Shown here piece after piece: positions 23,872-33,838 of a stretch of DNA of 64,000 nucleotides (within the stretch, counting starts at the first letter, position 1; every line of letters begins with the position of its first letter). The stretch covers positions 1 through 64,000 of the forward strand of contig JAJSZS010000011.1 of the NCBI GenBank assembly GCA_030262725.1, read 5' to 3'. Made by a program: the position numbers and the translations under genes. The stretch is from Candidatus Desulfofervidus auxilii. GTDB taxonomy: Bacteria > Desulfobacterota > Desulfofervidia > Desulfofervidales > Desulfofervidaceae. The notes beneath the pieces are model-generated. The model made no database searches and was not told the DNA's origin. It saw only the letters and a program-made list of their open reading frames with translations.

Positions 23872-25287
23872 TTATGCCTTTATAGGTAAAAGAATAGTAA
23901 AGGTAGTTCCTTCATTAACTTTACTTTCAACAAATATTTTCCCTTTATGTTTTCTTATAATACCATAAGTCACAGCCAACCCCAAACCTGTTCCTTCTTT
24001 TTTGGTTGTAAAAAATGGCTCAAAAATGCGAGATAAATATTCTTTAGGAATACCTTTTCCAGTATCTGCTATCTCAATTTTAATAAAATTATTATCTTTT
24101 TCTGCCCCAATAAAAAGAGAGCCACCTTTAGGCATCGCTTGAATGGCATTTTCAATAAGATTAACAAATATTTGTCTTAGACTTGTTGGATCTCCTTTAA
24201 TAAGGGGTAAATCTTCATTTATATCTACTTCTAATTCAATATTATTAAGCTTCATTTGATTTTGAAATAATTTTAATACATCACTAATAATTTTTTGAAT
24301 ACTTACTTGCTTCTTTGCTAAAGGTTTAGCCCTAGAAAAATCTAAAAGATTTTCAACAATGTCTGTACAGCGTTGGGCTTGTTGTAAAATATCAATTAAA
24401 TACTCTTTTTGTTCTGGACTTAGATCTTTTTCAAACTCCTCCAAAAATAATTGAGCTGTGATGACAATATTATTTATAGGATTGTTCAATTCATGAGCTA
24501 TTCCAGCAGTTAGAGTACCAATAGATGCCATCTTTTTAGCTTGAATTATCTGTTGATGTTTTAAGTCTAATTCTTGAATCATTTTATTTAAAGCATCTAT
24601 TAAAGTTCTTATTTCTAGCGGTACTTCTTTTGGTCGTGGGAAAGAAGAAAAATCACCTTTACTAATTCTATCGGCAGATTGTTGGACAAAGTTTAAAGGA
24701 CGGACAATTTGGTAAATTGTTATGTAAATAAGTAAACAACCCATAGACACACTTACAAATCCAAAATATAATGCAATATGTCGAGATAATGTAAAGGCTC
24801 TACTAATGTTGTGTTTTACTTTGTTATCCAAAAAGATGGCAATATCTACTAATTTTTTTCCTATTTCTCTAAGTTTTTCTTCTTTCTTACCATTATTGCA
24901 AGGGTTAAGATTGATAAATAATTCTTTATAATTCTCTATAAGATTTTGTAATTTTTGGTATGTAGAAAGGCCAATAAATGTTTGAATTTGGGTTTTATTC
25001 TGATTTAAAAGATTCTCTGCTTTTTCAACATATTCGAGAGTATTTTTATAACTGGTTTGTTCCTTATAAAGAAGGAAATTTTTTTCATAACGCCTTATTT
25101 CTAATATATCATTTAAAAATTCATCATTTTTTTCTAAAAATGCCACATTGTGTGCTATTTTATTTATGTTCCAACGATCTATTATTATGCCACAGATTAT
25201 TAATGTAAAAAATACAAAAACTACAAAGAGAATCCTACCTCGAGATGATTTCCACCATTTGAAATTATTTACTACAAACTTTTTCAT
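23872..25287 (-). CDS. Membrane sensor histidine kinase, partner of the NtrC-type regulator
   Basis: A 471-residue kinase. Transmembrane helices lie at about 19-36 and 173-196, with a periplasmic helical sensor of about 135 residues between. A HAMP linker follows, then the HisKA domain with the phospho-acceptor His265 in AGIAHELNNP. The HATPase region has NLIENAIQ, DTGKGIP and GTGLGLAVTYG. The kinase and regulator genes are separated by a single base. The helical periplasmic domain gives no hint of its ligand. Confidence 0.95.
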   Translation of the reverse strand: MKKFVVNNFKWWKSSRGRILFVVFVFFTLIICGIIIDRWNINKIAHNVAFLEKNDEFLNDILEIRRYEKNFLLYKEQTSYKNTLEYVEKAENLLNQNKTQIQTFIGLSTYQKLQNLIENYKELFINLNPCNNGKKEEKLREIGKKLVDIAIFLDNKVKHNISRAFTLSRHIALYFGFVSVSMGCLLIYITIYQIVRPLNFVQQSADRISKGDFSSFPRPKEVPLEIRTLIDALNKMIQELDLKHQQIIQAKKMASIGTLTAGIAHELNNPINNIVITAQLFLEEFEKDLSPEQKEYLIDILQQAQRCTDIVENLLDFSRAKPLAKKQVSIQKIISDVLKLFQNQMKLNNIELEVDINEDLPLIKGDPTSLRQIFVNLIENAIQAMPKGGSLFIGAEKDNNFIKIEIADTGKGIPKEYLSRIFEPFFTTKKEGTGLGLAVTYGIIRKHKGKIFVESKVNEGTTFTILLPIKA

Positions 25288-25298
25288 TTTAGCGCAGC

Positions 25299-25328
25299 AT
25301 TTTAAACCCTCATTTTATTTTTAGTCAA
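25299..25328 (-). promoter_or_regulatory. Possible promoter of the kinase-regulator pair
   Basis: On the minus strand TTGACT (25328-25323) and TAAAAT (25304-25299) are 18 bp apart. The predicted start, about 25292, is only a few bases ahead of ATG 25287, and no ribosome binding site is visible. Confidence 0.4.
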
Positions 25329-25349
25329 GATAGCCCTTTGGGCTTTCTT

Positions 25350-27995
25350 TTAAACCACAGTTGCTTCTGATTCTTCTCTTACAGGTGGTACTATTTCAAA
25401 ATGTAAATCTCCTTCTCTTACTACTATGTTTATATGGCTACCATCAGGAACTTCACCAGCAATAATCTTTTTAGCTAAAACAGTTTCAAGTTTACGTTGG
25501 ATATAACGTTTTAATGGACGTGCACCATATACTGGATCATAACCTTCTTTGGCAATAAATTCTTTTGCTTCTTCACTTAATATAAAAGTAATACCCCTAT
25601 CTTTTAAGCGTTCTTGGATATAGCCTACTTGTAAATCAACAATCTTTTTAATTTCTTCTAAGGTAAGCGGTTTAAAAAGTACAATTTCATCAATCCTATT
25701 TAGAAATTCAGGTCTAAAATGTGCCCTTAATTCACGCATTACAGCAGTTTTTGCTTCAGGTTTTATCTCTCCAGTAGCAGTTATACCTTCAAGCAAATAT
25801 TGACTGCCAAGGTTTGAGGTCATAATAATCACAGTATTTTTGAAATCCACTGTACGCCCATGAGAATCTGTTAGTCTTCCATCATCTAGTATTTGCAAAA
25901 GAATATTAAATACATCTGAATGTGCCTTTTCAATTTCATCAAGTAAAATTACACAATATGGTTTTCTTCTTACTGCTTCAGTTAATTGACCACCTTCTTC
26001 ATAACCTACATAACCAGGAGGGGCACCAATTAATCGAGAAACTGTATGTTTTTCCATATATTCTGACATGTCCAGACGAACCATATTTTCTTCAGTATCA
26101 AATAATGCTTCAGCTAAAGATTTTGCCAATTCTGTTTTTCCCACACCAGTGGGACCAAGGAAGATAAAAGAGCCAATTGGGCGATTAGGCTCTTTTAATC
26201 CTGCCCTTGCCCTTAAAACTGCATCTACAACAGCCTGCACTGCTTCATCTTGCCCTACTACTCTTCTATGAAGTATCTCACCTAATCTCAATAACTTTTC
26301 TCTCTCTCCTTCCATAAGTTTAGTTACAGGTATACCTGTCCAACGAGAAACTACTTCAGCAATCTCTTCTTCTGTTACTTCCTCACGTAAAAGTCTTCCA
26401 GTTCTTTGTACCTCTGCTAATTTTTTCTCTGTTTCCTTTAATTCCCTTTCTAAATTTGCTAATTTCCCATATTTTAACTCTGCTGCTTTATTCAAATCAT
26501 ACTCACGTTCTGCCTTTTCAATTTCCTGTTTTATCTTATCAATCTCTTCTCTAAGCTTCCTTAACCTTGCAATAACTTCTTTTTCAGCTTCCCACTGTGC
26601 TTTTAAGGCATCAGCCTTATTTTGTAAATTAGCCAGTTCCTTTTCAATTGCTGCTAATCTCTCTTGAGATGCCTTATCCTTTTCTTTTTTAAGTGCTTGT
26701 TGTTCAATCTCAAGTTGCATAATACGGCGCATAACTTCATCCAATTCTGAAGGCATAGAGTCAATTTCTGTCCTAATCATAGCAGCAGCTTCATCTACCA
26801 AATCAATGGCTTTATCTGGTAAGAATCTATCAGAGATATAACGATGTGAAAGTACTGCTGCAGCTACAAGAGCACTATCCTTAATACGTACACCATGATG
26901 TACTTCAAACTTTTCTTTAAGACCACGTAAAATTGAAATAGTATCTTCAACGCTAGGTTCATCTACTAATACAGGTTGAAATCTTCTTTCTAAAGCAGGA
27001 TCTTTCTCAATATATTTTCGATATTCATCTATAGTTGTTGCTCCAATGCAGTGTAATTCACCTCTAGCAAGCATGGGTTTTAACATATTACCTGCATCAA
27101 TTGCTCCTTCAGCCTTGCCTGCTCCAACAATAGTGTGTAACTCATCAATAAAAAGGATAATTCTTCCTTCACTAGCCTGAATTTCCTTTAAAACTGCTTT
27201 CAATCTTTCTTCAAATTCACCACGATATTTAGCACCAGCTAAAAGAGAAGCTATATCTAATTGATAAATAGTTTTATCTTTTAATCCTTCTGGAACATCT
27301 CCTCTTACAATGCGTTGAGCTAAACCTTCTACAATAGCTGTCTTTCCTACACCAGGTTCTCCAATAAGAACAGGATTATTTTTTGTACGCCGGCAGAGAA
27401 TACGAATTACCCGTCTAATTTCAGCGTCACGACCAATAACAGGATCAAGCTTGCCTTTTTGTGCCTCTTTAACAAGATCTCGACCATATTTTTCCAATGC
27501 TTCATATGTTTCTTCTGGTGTAGGGCTTGTAATGCGTTGAGTCCCTCTTATTTTTGTTAAAACTTCTAAAAATCTCTCTCTTGTAATATTAAAAGTTTGA
27601 AAGATACGACCTGCTGGAGTTTGTGTTCCTTCTTCAATAAATGCTAAAATTACATGTTCTACACTAGTATATTCATCCTTTAAGTGTTTTGCTTCCTCCT
27701 GTGCTCTAGTAAGCAGTCTATAAAGTCTCTGTGAAAGATAAATTTTACCTAATTCTCCACCTATTCCTCTAATTTTAGGTCGCTGTTCTAAAACTGATTC
27801 TACTTGACTTTTAAAACTTTCTAAAGGCACATCCATCTTTTGTAAAATTCTTGGCAATAATCCGCCCTCTTGTTCTAAAAAAGCTAAGAGCAAATGTTCT
27901 CCGTCTACTTCTTGATGGCCATAGCGGATGGCAATTTCTTGAGCACTAGCCAATGCTTCTTGAGTTTTTTGTGTAAACCGAGAAATATCCATCAT
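25350..27995 (-). CDS. clpB: Chaperone ClpB
   Basis: Hexameric AAA+ disaggregase, 881 residues, slightly longer than the usual 860. The N-terminal Clp repeat domain (about 1-145), first AAA domain with GEPGVGKTA and [15 protein letters not shown], middle-domain coiled coil (about 410-530) and second AAA domain with [11 protein letters not shown] are all present. The coiled coil identifies ClpB rather than ClpA or ClpC. GGAGGTG precedes two consecutive ATG codons; the second (27992) has the better spacing. No CIRCE or heat-shock sigma box was recognised upstream. Confidence 0.97.
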   Translation of the reverse strand: MMDISRFTQKTQEALASAQEIAIRYGHQEVDGEHLLLAFLEQEGGLLPRILQKMDVPLESFKSQVESVLEQRPKIRGIGGELGKIYLSQRLYRLLTRAQEEAKHLKDEYTSVEHVILAFIEEGTQTPAGRIFQTFNITRERFLEVLTKIRGTQRITSPTPEETYEALEKYGRDLVKEAQKGKLDPVIGRDAEIRRVIRILCRRTKNNPVLIGEPGVGKTAIVEGLAQRIVRGDVPEGLKDKTIYQLDIASLLAGAKYRGEFEERLKAVLKEIQASEGRIILFIDELHTIVGAGKAEGAIDAGNMLKPMLARGELHCIGATTIDEYRKYIEKDPALERRFQPVLVDEPSVEDTISILRGLKEKFEVHHGVRIKDSALVAAAVLSHRYISDRFLPDKAIDLVDEAAAMIRTEIDSMPSELDEVMRRIMQLEIEQQALKKEKDKASQERLAAIEKELANLQNKADALKAQWEAEKEVIARLRKLREEIDKIKQEIEKAEREYDLNKAAELKYGKLANLERELKETEKKLAEVQRTGRLLREEVTEEEIAEVVSRWTGIPVTKLMEGEREKLLRLGEILHRRVVGQDEAVQAVVDAVLRARAGLKEPNRPIGSFIFLGPTGVGKTELAKSLAEALFDTEENMVRLDMSEYMEKHTVSRLIGAPPGYVGYEEGGQLTEAVRRKPYCVILLDEIEKAHSDVFNILLQILDDGRLTDSHGRTVDFKNTVIIMTSNLGSQYLLEGITATGEIKPEAKTAVMRELRAHFRPEFLNRIDEIVLFKPLTLEEIKKIVDLQVGYIQERLKDRGITFILSEEAKEFIAKEGYDPVYGARPLKRYIQRKLETVLAKKIIAGEVPDGSHINIVVREGDLHFEIVPPVREESEATVV

Positions 27996-28035
27996 TTCAC
28001 CTCCAATTTAGCTTTATTTTTTAAATAAGCATCTA

Positions 28036-28063
28036 TTGACTTAAAATCAATAGGCGCTATACT
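28036..28063 (+). promoter_or_regulatory. Promoter of recJ
   Basis: TTGACT at 28036-28041 and TATACT at 28058-28063 are 16 bp apart. The -35 box lies in a 7-bp inverted repeat (CTATTGA at 28033-28039, TCAATAG at 28047-28053). The start would be near 28070, four bases before the ATG. Confidence 0.45.
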
Positions 28064-28073
28064 GCGTGGTTAA

Positions 28074-29744
28074 ATGGAATGGTATATTCCTTCATTTGAT
28101 GAGGCAGATGTTGAGTATTTGGTTAAAAAATTAAAAATTCCTCATCTTTTGGCAAAAGTTCTAATTAATCGTGGATTAACTGAACCTGAAATAGTTTATC
28201 GTTTCCTTTATCCTCGCTTAAGTTATTTGCATGATCCTTGGAAATTTAAAGATATGAAAAAAGCTGTATATCGAATTTATAAAGCTATAATTAATCAAGA
28301 AAAGGTGTTAATTTATGGTGACTATGATACTGATGGTATTACAAGTACTAGTATTCTTTATCTTTTTTTATTTCCTCTTATTTCAAAACTATTTTATTAT
28401 TTACCGCATAGATTAAAAGAAGGCTATGGACTTAATATCCAAGCTATAAAAAGATTTGCTGAAATGGGCATTAGTCTTTTAATTACAACTGATTGTGGGA
28501 TAAGCAATAAAGAAGAAATAGTTTTTGCCAATCAGCTTGGTCTTGATGTCATTATTATAGACCATCATGAAGTTCCAAAAATATTGCCACCTGCTTATGC
28601 TATTATTAATCCAAAACAACCTGATTGTTCCTTTCCATTTAAAGAGCTGGCAGGGGTAGGTGTTACCTTTAATCTTCTTATTGCTTTACGTCAATTCTTA
28701 TATAGACAAGGTATATGGAATGAATCAGAGATACCTAATTTAAAAGTATATCTTGATTTAGTTGCCTTAGGGACAATTGCAGATATGGTGCCACTTATAG
28801 ATGAAAATCGTATTTTTGTTAAATGTGGCCTTGAAGTATTAAGTACAACTCAAAGACCTGGATTAAAGGCATTAAAAGCCATAAGTGGTTTGAATGATAG
28901 AATAACAGTAAAAGAAGTTGCTTTTAGACTTGTACCACGTTTAAATGCAGCTGGTCGTTTAGATACACCTGAAATAGCTTTAAAACTTCTTTTAACTAAT
29001 GAAGAAGAGGAAGCTTATCATTTAGCAAAAATTTTGAATGAAATCAATTCTAAGCGTCAACGTTTAGAAGAAAGTATTTGGCGTGAAGCGCAGAAAATGG
29101 TTAAAAATGGGCAAAGTGTACTTGTTAGTAATCATTGGCATCCTGGGGTTATTGGAATTGTTGCAGGACGTTTAGCAGAGATAAGTAAAAGACCAATACT
29201 TCTTATTACTTTTGAGGGAGAAATTGGTAGGGGATCTGGAAGAAGTATTGAAGGTTTTGATTTATTTGCTGCTCTTTCTCAGTGTGCTAATTACCTTAAA
29301 AGTTATGGTGGTCATAAATTAGCTGGTGGTTTTAAAATTGAAATGAAAAATATATCTAGTTTTATTAATATTTTTGAAGAAATGATTAAAAAAGCATTAA
29401 AAGAAATAAAACCTAAATTATATTTAGATGCTGAGGCACGTTTAGAAGAAATAACACCTTCTTTTATGAAATATCTTTCCCTTTTTCCTCCATATGGATA
29501 TGGCAATCCAGAACCTTTATTTCTTTCACCTCCTTTAACAGTAAAACAGGCTATTCTTACTCAAGAAAAACATTTAAAATTGCTTCTTTGTTATCAAAAT
29601 TTTATTTTTGAGGCTATTGGAATAAACTTATCTTCTTTTTATCCCCCACCTAATCCAGTACAAGTTGCTTTTACACCTTATTTTGAATATTGGCATGGAG
29701 AAAGTACTCTTAAATTTAAAATTCAGGCCATAAGAGGGAAATAA
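28074..29744 (+). CDS. recJ: Single-stranded-DNA-specific exonuclease RecJ
   Basis: 5'-3' exonuclease for recombination and mismatch repair, 556 residues. The DHH-family motifs are visible: GDYDTDG (motif I), TTDCGI, DHHE (motif III), LVALGTIADMV, and in the second half GHKLAGGF in the DHHA1 domain. The start ATG 28074 has no ribosome binding site, since the preceding bases are the promoter region. It is divergent from clpB. Its 3' end meets the convergent treT gene with no gap. Confidence 0.95.
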   Translation: MEWYIPSFDEADVEYLVKKLKIPHLLAKVLINRGLTEPEIVYRFLYPRLSYLHDPWKFKDMKKAVYRIYKAIINQEKVLIYGDYDTDGITSTSILYLFLFPLISKLFYYLPHRLKEGYGLNIQAIKRFAEMGISLLITTDCGISNKEEIVFANQLGLDVIIIDHHEVPKILPPAYAIINPKQPDCSFPFKELAGVGVTFNLLIALRQFLYRQGIWNESEIPNLKVYLDLVALGTIADMVPLIDENRIFVKCGLEVLSTTQRPGLKALKAISGLNDRITVKEVAFRLVPRLNAAGRLDTPEIALKLLLTNEEEEAYHLAKILNEINSKRQRLEESIWREAQKMVKNGQSVLVSNHWHPGVIGIVAGRLAEISKRPILLITFEGEIGRGSGRSIEGFDLFAALSQCANYLKSYGGHKLAGGFKIEMKNISSFINIFEEMIKKALKEIKPKLYLDAEARLEEITPSFMKYLSLFPPYGYGNPEPLFLSPPLTVKQAILTQEKHLKLLLCYQNFIFEAIGINLSSFYPPPNPVQVAFTPYFEYWHGESTLKFKIQAIRGK

Positions 29745-30953
29745 TTATCTCATCATATAATTTAATATATCTAAGTAATCTGATAGCAATCTTGTAATAA
29801 GAAATTTTTTTCTAACCATTTCTTTACCTTTTTTACCCATTTCTTTTGCTAAATTGGGAGATCTTAAAATTTCTATTATTCTATCTGCAAATCCTTCTAT
29901 ATCATTAGGATTGACTAAAAAACCATTCTCTCCATCTTTTATTTGAAGAGGAATTCCTCCTATATTTGAAGCTACCACTGGCTTGCCTTTCCATAGAGCT
30001 TCTGTAACAGTGAGAGCAAAGCCTTCTCTTAAAGATTTTTGAATTATAACAGCTGAAACTCGTTGTAATGCATTTACAAGAATACAACTATCACTAGTTA
30101 TAAGAGCTATATCTCCTTTTTTTATTAATTTACTTGCTTTTCTTTTTATACGCTCATAGACTTGATGTCCTTCAGGATCATCTGTAGCTGTACTTCCACA
30201 TAATACCAATCGACAATTTATTTTTTCTCTAACAAGTTTAAATACCTCTATTACTCCTTCAGGATCCTTCCACTTATCAAATCTTGAAACTTGGGTTATG
30301 AGTGGTCTATCATTTGGAACTTTGAATTTTTTTAAATATTTTAAAATAGTTCCATTAGGAATTTCTTTATTTGTAGGACAAAGTGGATCAATAGCAGGAT
30401 AAACAACTCTTTGTTCTACTGGCAAATCTGCTTGTCTATATTCTTCATTTGAAACAATAACCATATCATATCTTAATATAAATTTTTTAAGAAAATCCCA
30501 TAATGCTTTATTTGGTTTTGATAAATCTACATGACATCTCCAAATCCATGGCTGTCTCTTTTTATAGCATTTAATAAGAGGCAAAGGTTGAGGATCATGA
30601 ATAATAACACAATCATGCTCTATATGACAAAAAGAAGAAAAATTTTCATTAGCTTGAATATATATATGTTTTTTCATATCAGTTAGATTAATAGGATCAC
30701 CTTGAAGCGCATTATGAAACTTTTTTGTTGTATCAAAAAAATCAGGTGTTCCATGAAGTATTCTCCAATCTGCTACTAATCCTATATCATTCATTAATGG
30801 TACTAAAGAATTAAGTATTCTTGCTACACCACCACCAATGTAAGTAGAATTGATATGCACAATACGTTTTCCATAAAGTTTTCTTGCTTTTTTATATATG
30901 CTAGATATAACTTCGTCACCTATAATTTCTCTATAGTCTTCTAGTGTGCGCAT
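29745..30953 (-). CDS. treT: Trehalose glycosyltransferring synthase-like glycosyltransferase
   Basis: A GT4-family glycosyltransferase of 402 residues. The opening HINSTYIGGGVARILNSLVPLM and the C-terminal REGFALTVTEALWKGKPVVASNIGG match TreT, which joins ADP- or UDP-glucose to glucose to give trehalose reversibly. The nucleotide-sugar E-x7-E motif is in place. The start lies 13 bp inside the otsAB gene, so they form one transcript. TreT is known mainly from thermophiles, in keeping with the rest of the window. A role in another glucoside cannot be excluded. Confidence 0.82.
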   Translation of the reverse strand: MRTLEDYREIIGDEVISSIYKKARKLYGKRIVHINSTYIGGGVARILNSLVPLMNDIGLVADWRILHGTPDFFDTTKKFHNALQGDPINLTDMKKHIYIQANENFSSFCHIEHDCVIIHDPQPLPLIKCYKKRQPWIWRCHVDLSKPNKALWDFLKKFILRYDMVIVSNEEYRQADLPVEQRVVYPAIDPLCPTNKEIPNGTILKYLKKFKVPNDRPLITQVSRFDKWKDPEGVIEVFKLVREKINCRLVLCGSTATDDPEGHQVYERIKRKASKLIKKGDIALITSDSCILVNALQRVSAVIIQKSLREGFALTVTEALWKGKPVVASNIGGIPLQIKDGENGFLVNPNDIEGFADRIIEILRSPNLAKEMGKKGKEMVRKKFLITRLLSDYLDILNYMMR

Positions 30954-33124
30954 TCTTCTAATTCTCTTAATAACTTTCGTATATCCTCTTGAGAATCTAC
31001 ATTAAATTTAGCTTGAGAAGCACTTAATCCAACTTTAATAGAGTATGCAGATTTAGGAAGAACAGCAAAAACATCTTCATCGGTTCGGTCATCACCTATA
31101 GCTAATATAAAATCCCATTTTTCTTTTTGAATCCATCTTAATGCTGCCCTTCCTTTATTTATGCCTGCGTCTTTGATTTCAATTACTTTACTTCCTTCTA
31201 AAACCTCAAGCTTAAGATTAGCTGTAAGGTGTAAAAGAGCATCTTTTAATTCTCTTGCTCTTATTTCTGCTAATTCAGGATCTGATTTTCTATAATGCCA
31301 AACAAGAGAGAACTCTTTTTCTTCTATAAAAGAGCCAGGGGTTCTGTCTACATAAAGTTCAAGAATTGGTTTTATTTGTTCTTTCCAATCATTTTTTAAA
31401 GGCTCTATCATTTCCCATTTTTTATCTTTTATCCATACACCATGTTCAGCAATCAATCCAAGATTTAAACTTCCAAACCATTTTTCTAATGTATTTTTAT
31501 CTCGACCACTAATTATAACAACTTCATTTTTTGACTCCTGAACAAGATTTTTTAAAATTACTATAAGCTCTGAATCTGGCTTTGCATTTTCTGGTTTTTC
31601 TACTAAGGGAACAAGCGTTCCATCGTAATCAAGCAATATAAGACGTTTGTTGCTTTTTAAATAATCATTAATTAGTCTTTTCCTTATTTTAGAAGTTAAT
31701 TTTCTTATACATAGTTCTTGCTGCATCTTTTTAATGTAACAAAGTCTATCTATAAAATCATTTGCCCATTTTACTACATTATAGCGTTTTAATCGTTTTT
31801 GCATTATTTTATTTCTTTCCTTTTGTTCTTCTTCTGTCATAGTTAAGGCTTCTTTTAATGCATTAAGCATCTCTTCTTTATTATTTGGATTAATAATAAT
31901 TGCTTCTCCCAACTCCTTTGCAGCTCCAGCCATTTCACTCAAAATCAAAACACCAGTTTGATCAGATTTTGTAGCTACAAATTCCTTTGCAATTAAATTC
32001 ATTCCATCTCTCAAAGGGGTAACAAAAGCTACATCTGCAATGTTATAAAGGGCAACTAGATTAGAAAATGGCAAAGAGCGATATAAATACCAAACAGGCA
32101 TCCATTCAATAGTGCCATATTTTCCATTGATTCTTCCTACAAGCTCATCTACTTGTTTTTTTAATAAAGTGTAATGTTCTACTTTTGTGCGTGAGGGTAC
32201 AGCTACTAAAATAAAAGTTACTTTTCCCCTATATTCTGGGTATTTTTCTAAAAGTAAATCAAATGCCTCTAATCTTTGAGGTATTCCTTTTGTATAGTCC
32301 ATACGATCAACAGATAAAATTATTCTACGTTCACCTAACTTTTTACGAAGTTTATTTATCTCTTTTTGTACTTCGCCTTTTTTAACAGCTCTATGAAAAC
32401 GTTCGTAATCTATACCCATAGGGAACACATCTATCTTTACTATTCGGCCATTTACACTAATATGTCCAAAACTATGCTCATGTCCAACAATTCGTCTAAC
32501 ACTATCAAGAAAATGTCTGACATAATCATAAGTATGAAATCCAATAAGATCAGCACCTAATAATCCATCTAATATTTCTTTACGCCAAGGCAAAAGCCGA
32601 AAAATTTCAAAGGCAGGAAATGGAATATGAAGAAAAAAACTTATAGTTGCTTCAGGTATCCTTTCTCTTATAAGTTTTGGAAGTAACATTAAATGATAAT
32701 CGTGAATCCAAATAATATCATCTGGTTTAGCAAAATTAATGATTGTATTACAAAAAGTTTGATTTACTCGTTTATAAGATTCCCATAAATTTTTGATAAA
32801 TACTGCATATAAAGGAAAATAATGAAATAAAGGCCAAATAGTTTTATTGCAAAATCCATAATAATAATTCTCAATATTTCTTTGTGAGAGAAAAATAGGA
32901 AGACAAGCTTCATTAATTAATTTATCTTTAATATTTTTTTCTTCTTCTCCCTTTAATCTTTCTAAGGCAATACCAGGCCATCCTATCCAGAGAGCATTAT
33001 AAGACTTATAGAATGACCCTAGACCTGTAGCTAAACCACCTGCACTTGACTGAAAGCTTAATTTCCCCTCTCTTTTTATTACAGTGAGAGGTAATCTATT
33101 GGAAACTATTAATAATCTTGCCAC
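30941..33124 (-). CDS. otsAB: Fused trehalose-6-phosphate synthase and phosphatase
   Basis: A 727-residue two-domain enzyme. The N-terminal OtsA part (about 1-465, GT20) has SAGGLATGLG, DYHLMLLP, SVDRMDYTKGIPQRLEAF and LRDGMNLIAKEFVA; it makes trehalose 6-phosphate from nucleotide-glucose and glucose 6-phosphate. The C-terminal OtsB part (about 485-727, HAD fold) has LDYDGTLVPL, IISGRD and IGDDRTDEDVF and removes the phosphate. The start is GTG after AAAGGGTGG. Fusion lets the intermediate pass between domains. It overlaps treT, giving a second route in the same operon. Confidence 0.95.
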   Translation of the reverse strand: MARLLIVSNRLPLTVIKREGKLSFQSSAGGLATGLGSFYKSYNALWIGWPGIALERLKGEEEKNIKDKLINEACLPIFLSQRNIENYYYGFCNKTIWPLFHYFPLYAVFIKNLWESYKRVNQTFCNTIINFAKPDDIIWIHDYHLMLLPKLIRERIPEATISFFLHIPFPAFEIFRLLPWRKEILDGLLGADLIGFHTYDYVRHFLDSVRRIVGHEHSFGHISVNGRIVKIDVFPMGIDYERFHRAVKKGEVQKEINKLRKKLGERRIILSVDRMDYTKGIPQRLEAFDLLLEKYPEYRGKVTFILVAVPSRTKVEHYTLLKKQVDELVGRINGKYGTIEWMPVWYLYRSLPFSNLVALYNIADVAFVTPLRDGMNLIAKEFVATKSDQTGVLILSEMAGAAKELGEAIIINPNNKEEMLNALKEALTMTEEEQKERNKIMQKRLKRYNVVKWANDFIDRLCYIKKMQQELCIRKLTSKIRKRLINDYLKSNKRLILLDYDGTLVPLVEKPENAKPDSELIVILKNLVQESKNEVVIISGRDKNTLEKWFGSLNLGLIAEHGVWIKDKKWEMIEPLKNDWKEQIKPILELYVDRTPGSFIEEKEFSLVWHYRKSDPELAEIRARELKDALLHLTANLKLEVLEGSKVIEIKDAGINKGRAALRWIQKEKWDFILAIGDDRTDEDVFAVLPKSAYSIKVGLSASQAKFNVDSQEDIRKLLRELEECAH

Positions 33125-33141
33125 AACCCACCCTTTTAAAT

Positions 33142-33170
33142 AATATACCTAATTTTCCTCTAAACTACAA
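33142..33170 (-). promoter_or_regulatory. Possible promoter of otsAB-treT
   Basis: On the minus strand TTGTAG (33170-33165) and TATATT (33147-33142) are 17 bp apart, about 18 bases upstream of the GTG start. The -35 match is weak. A TTGACA on the plus strand at 33189-33194, inside the dyad ATTGTC-TT-GACAAT, may serve gmhB but lacks a good -10. Confidence 0.35.
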
Positions 33171-33247
33171 GAGAGTTAAATTATTGTCTTGACAATGTTA
33201 AAATAAACAAGTATTGATACAATGTTTTAAAAAATTTTTAATAGTTT

Positions 33248-33838
33248 ATGCGAGAAAAAAATCAAGCAGTTTTTTTAGACAGAGATGGAACAATCAATGA
33301 GGAAATGGGATATATCAATCATCCAGATAGACTTATTATTTTACCAAAAGTTCCAGAAGCTATTCGTTTACTTAAAGAACATCATTTTAAAGTGATCCTT
33401 ATTACTAATCAAAGTGGAGCAGCTAAAGGTTATTTTCCTTTAAGTTTTATTGAAGAGATTCATGCTCTTTTGCAAGAAAAATTAAATAAATATGGTGCTA
33501 ATTTAGATGCCATTTATTATTGCCCTCATCATCCTGAAGCAGTAATACCTGAATTAAGGAAAAATTGTTTTTGTCGTAAACCAAATCCTGGTTTAATTTA
33601 TCAAGCACAAAAGGAATTTGATCTTGATTTAAAAAAATCCTATACAGTAGGAGATCGTTTTATAGATATTGAGCTTGCTTATAAAGCAGGCACAAAGAGC
33701 ATTTTAGTTATGACAGGCTATGGTAAAGGAGAATTGAAATTTATTGCTCCAAAACATCCTCTTACTCCCCATTTTATAGCAAAAGACCTTTATGAAGCTG
33801 CTAAATGGATTATAAAAGATGCGGGTCTTAATGATTAA
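33248..33838 (+). CDS. gmhB: D-glycero-beta-D-manno-heptose 1,7-bisphosphate 7-phosphatase
   Basis: A 196-residue HAD phosphatase in LPS heptose synthesis. The nucleophile motif is DRDGT (Asp11, Asp13). The zinc site is Cys92, His94, Cys107 and Cys109 in YCPHHPE...CFCRKP, and GDRFID (135-140) holds the Mg2+ acids. The end overlaps the heptosyltransferase gene, its pathway neighbour. Length and motifs are normal for GmhB. Confidence 0.93.
   Translation: MREKNQAVFLDRDGTINEEMGYINHPDRLIILPKVPEAIRLLKEHHFKVILITNQSGAAKGYFPLSFIEEIHALLQEKLNKYGANLDAIYYCPHHPEAVIPELRKNCFCRKPNPGLIYQAQKEFDLDLKKSYTVGDRFIDIELAYKAGTKSILVMTGYGKGELKFIAPKHPLTPHFIAKDLYEAAKWIIKDAGLND

Noticed and set aside
25332-25344. Hairpin AGCCC-TTT-GGGCT after clpB as a terminator
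   Set aside because: On the clpB strand no T tract follows; the T-rich tail is on the other strand, where no gene ends.
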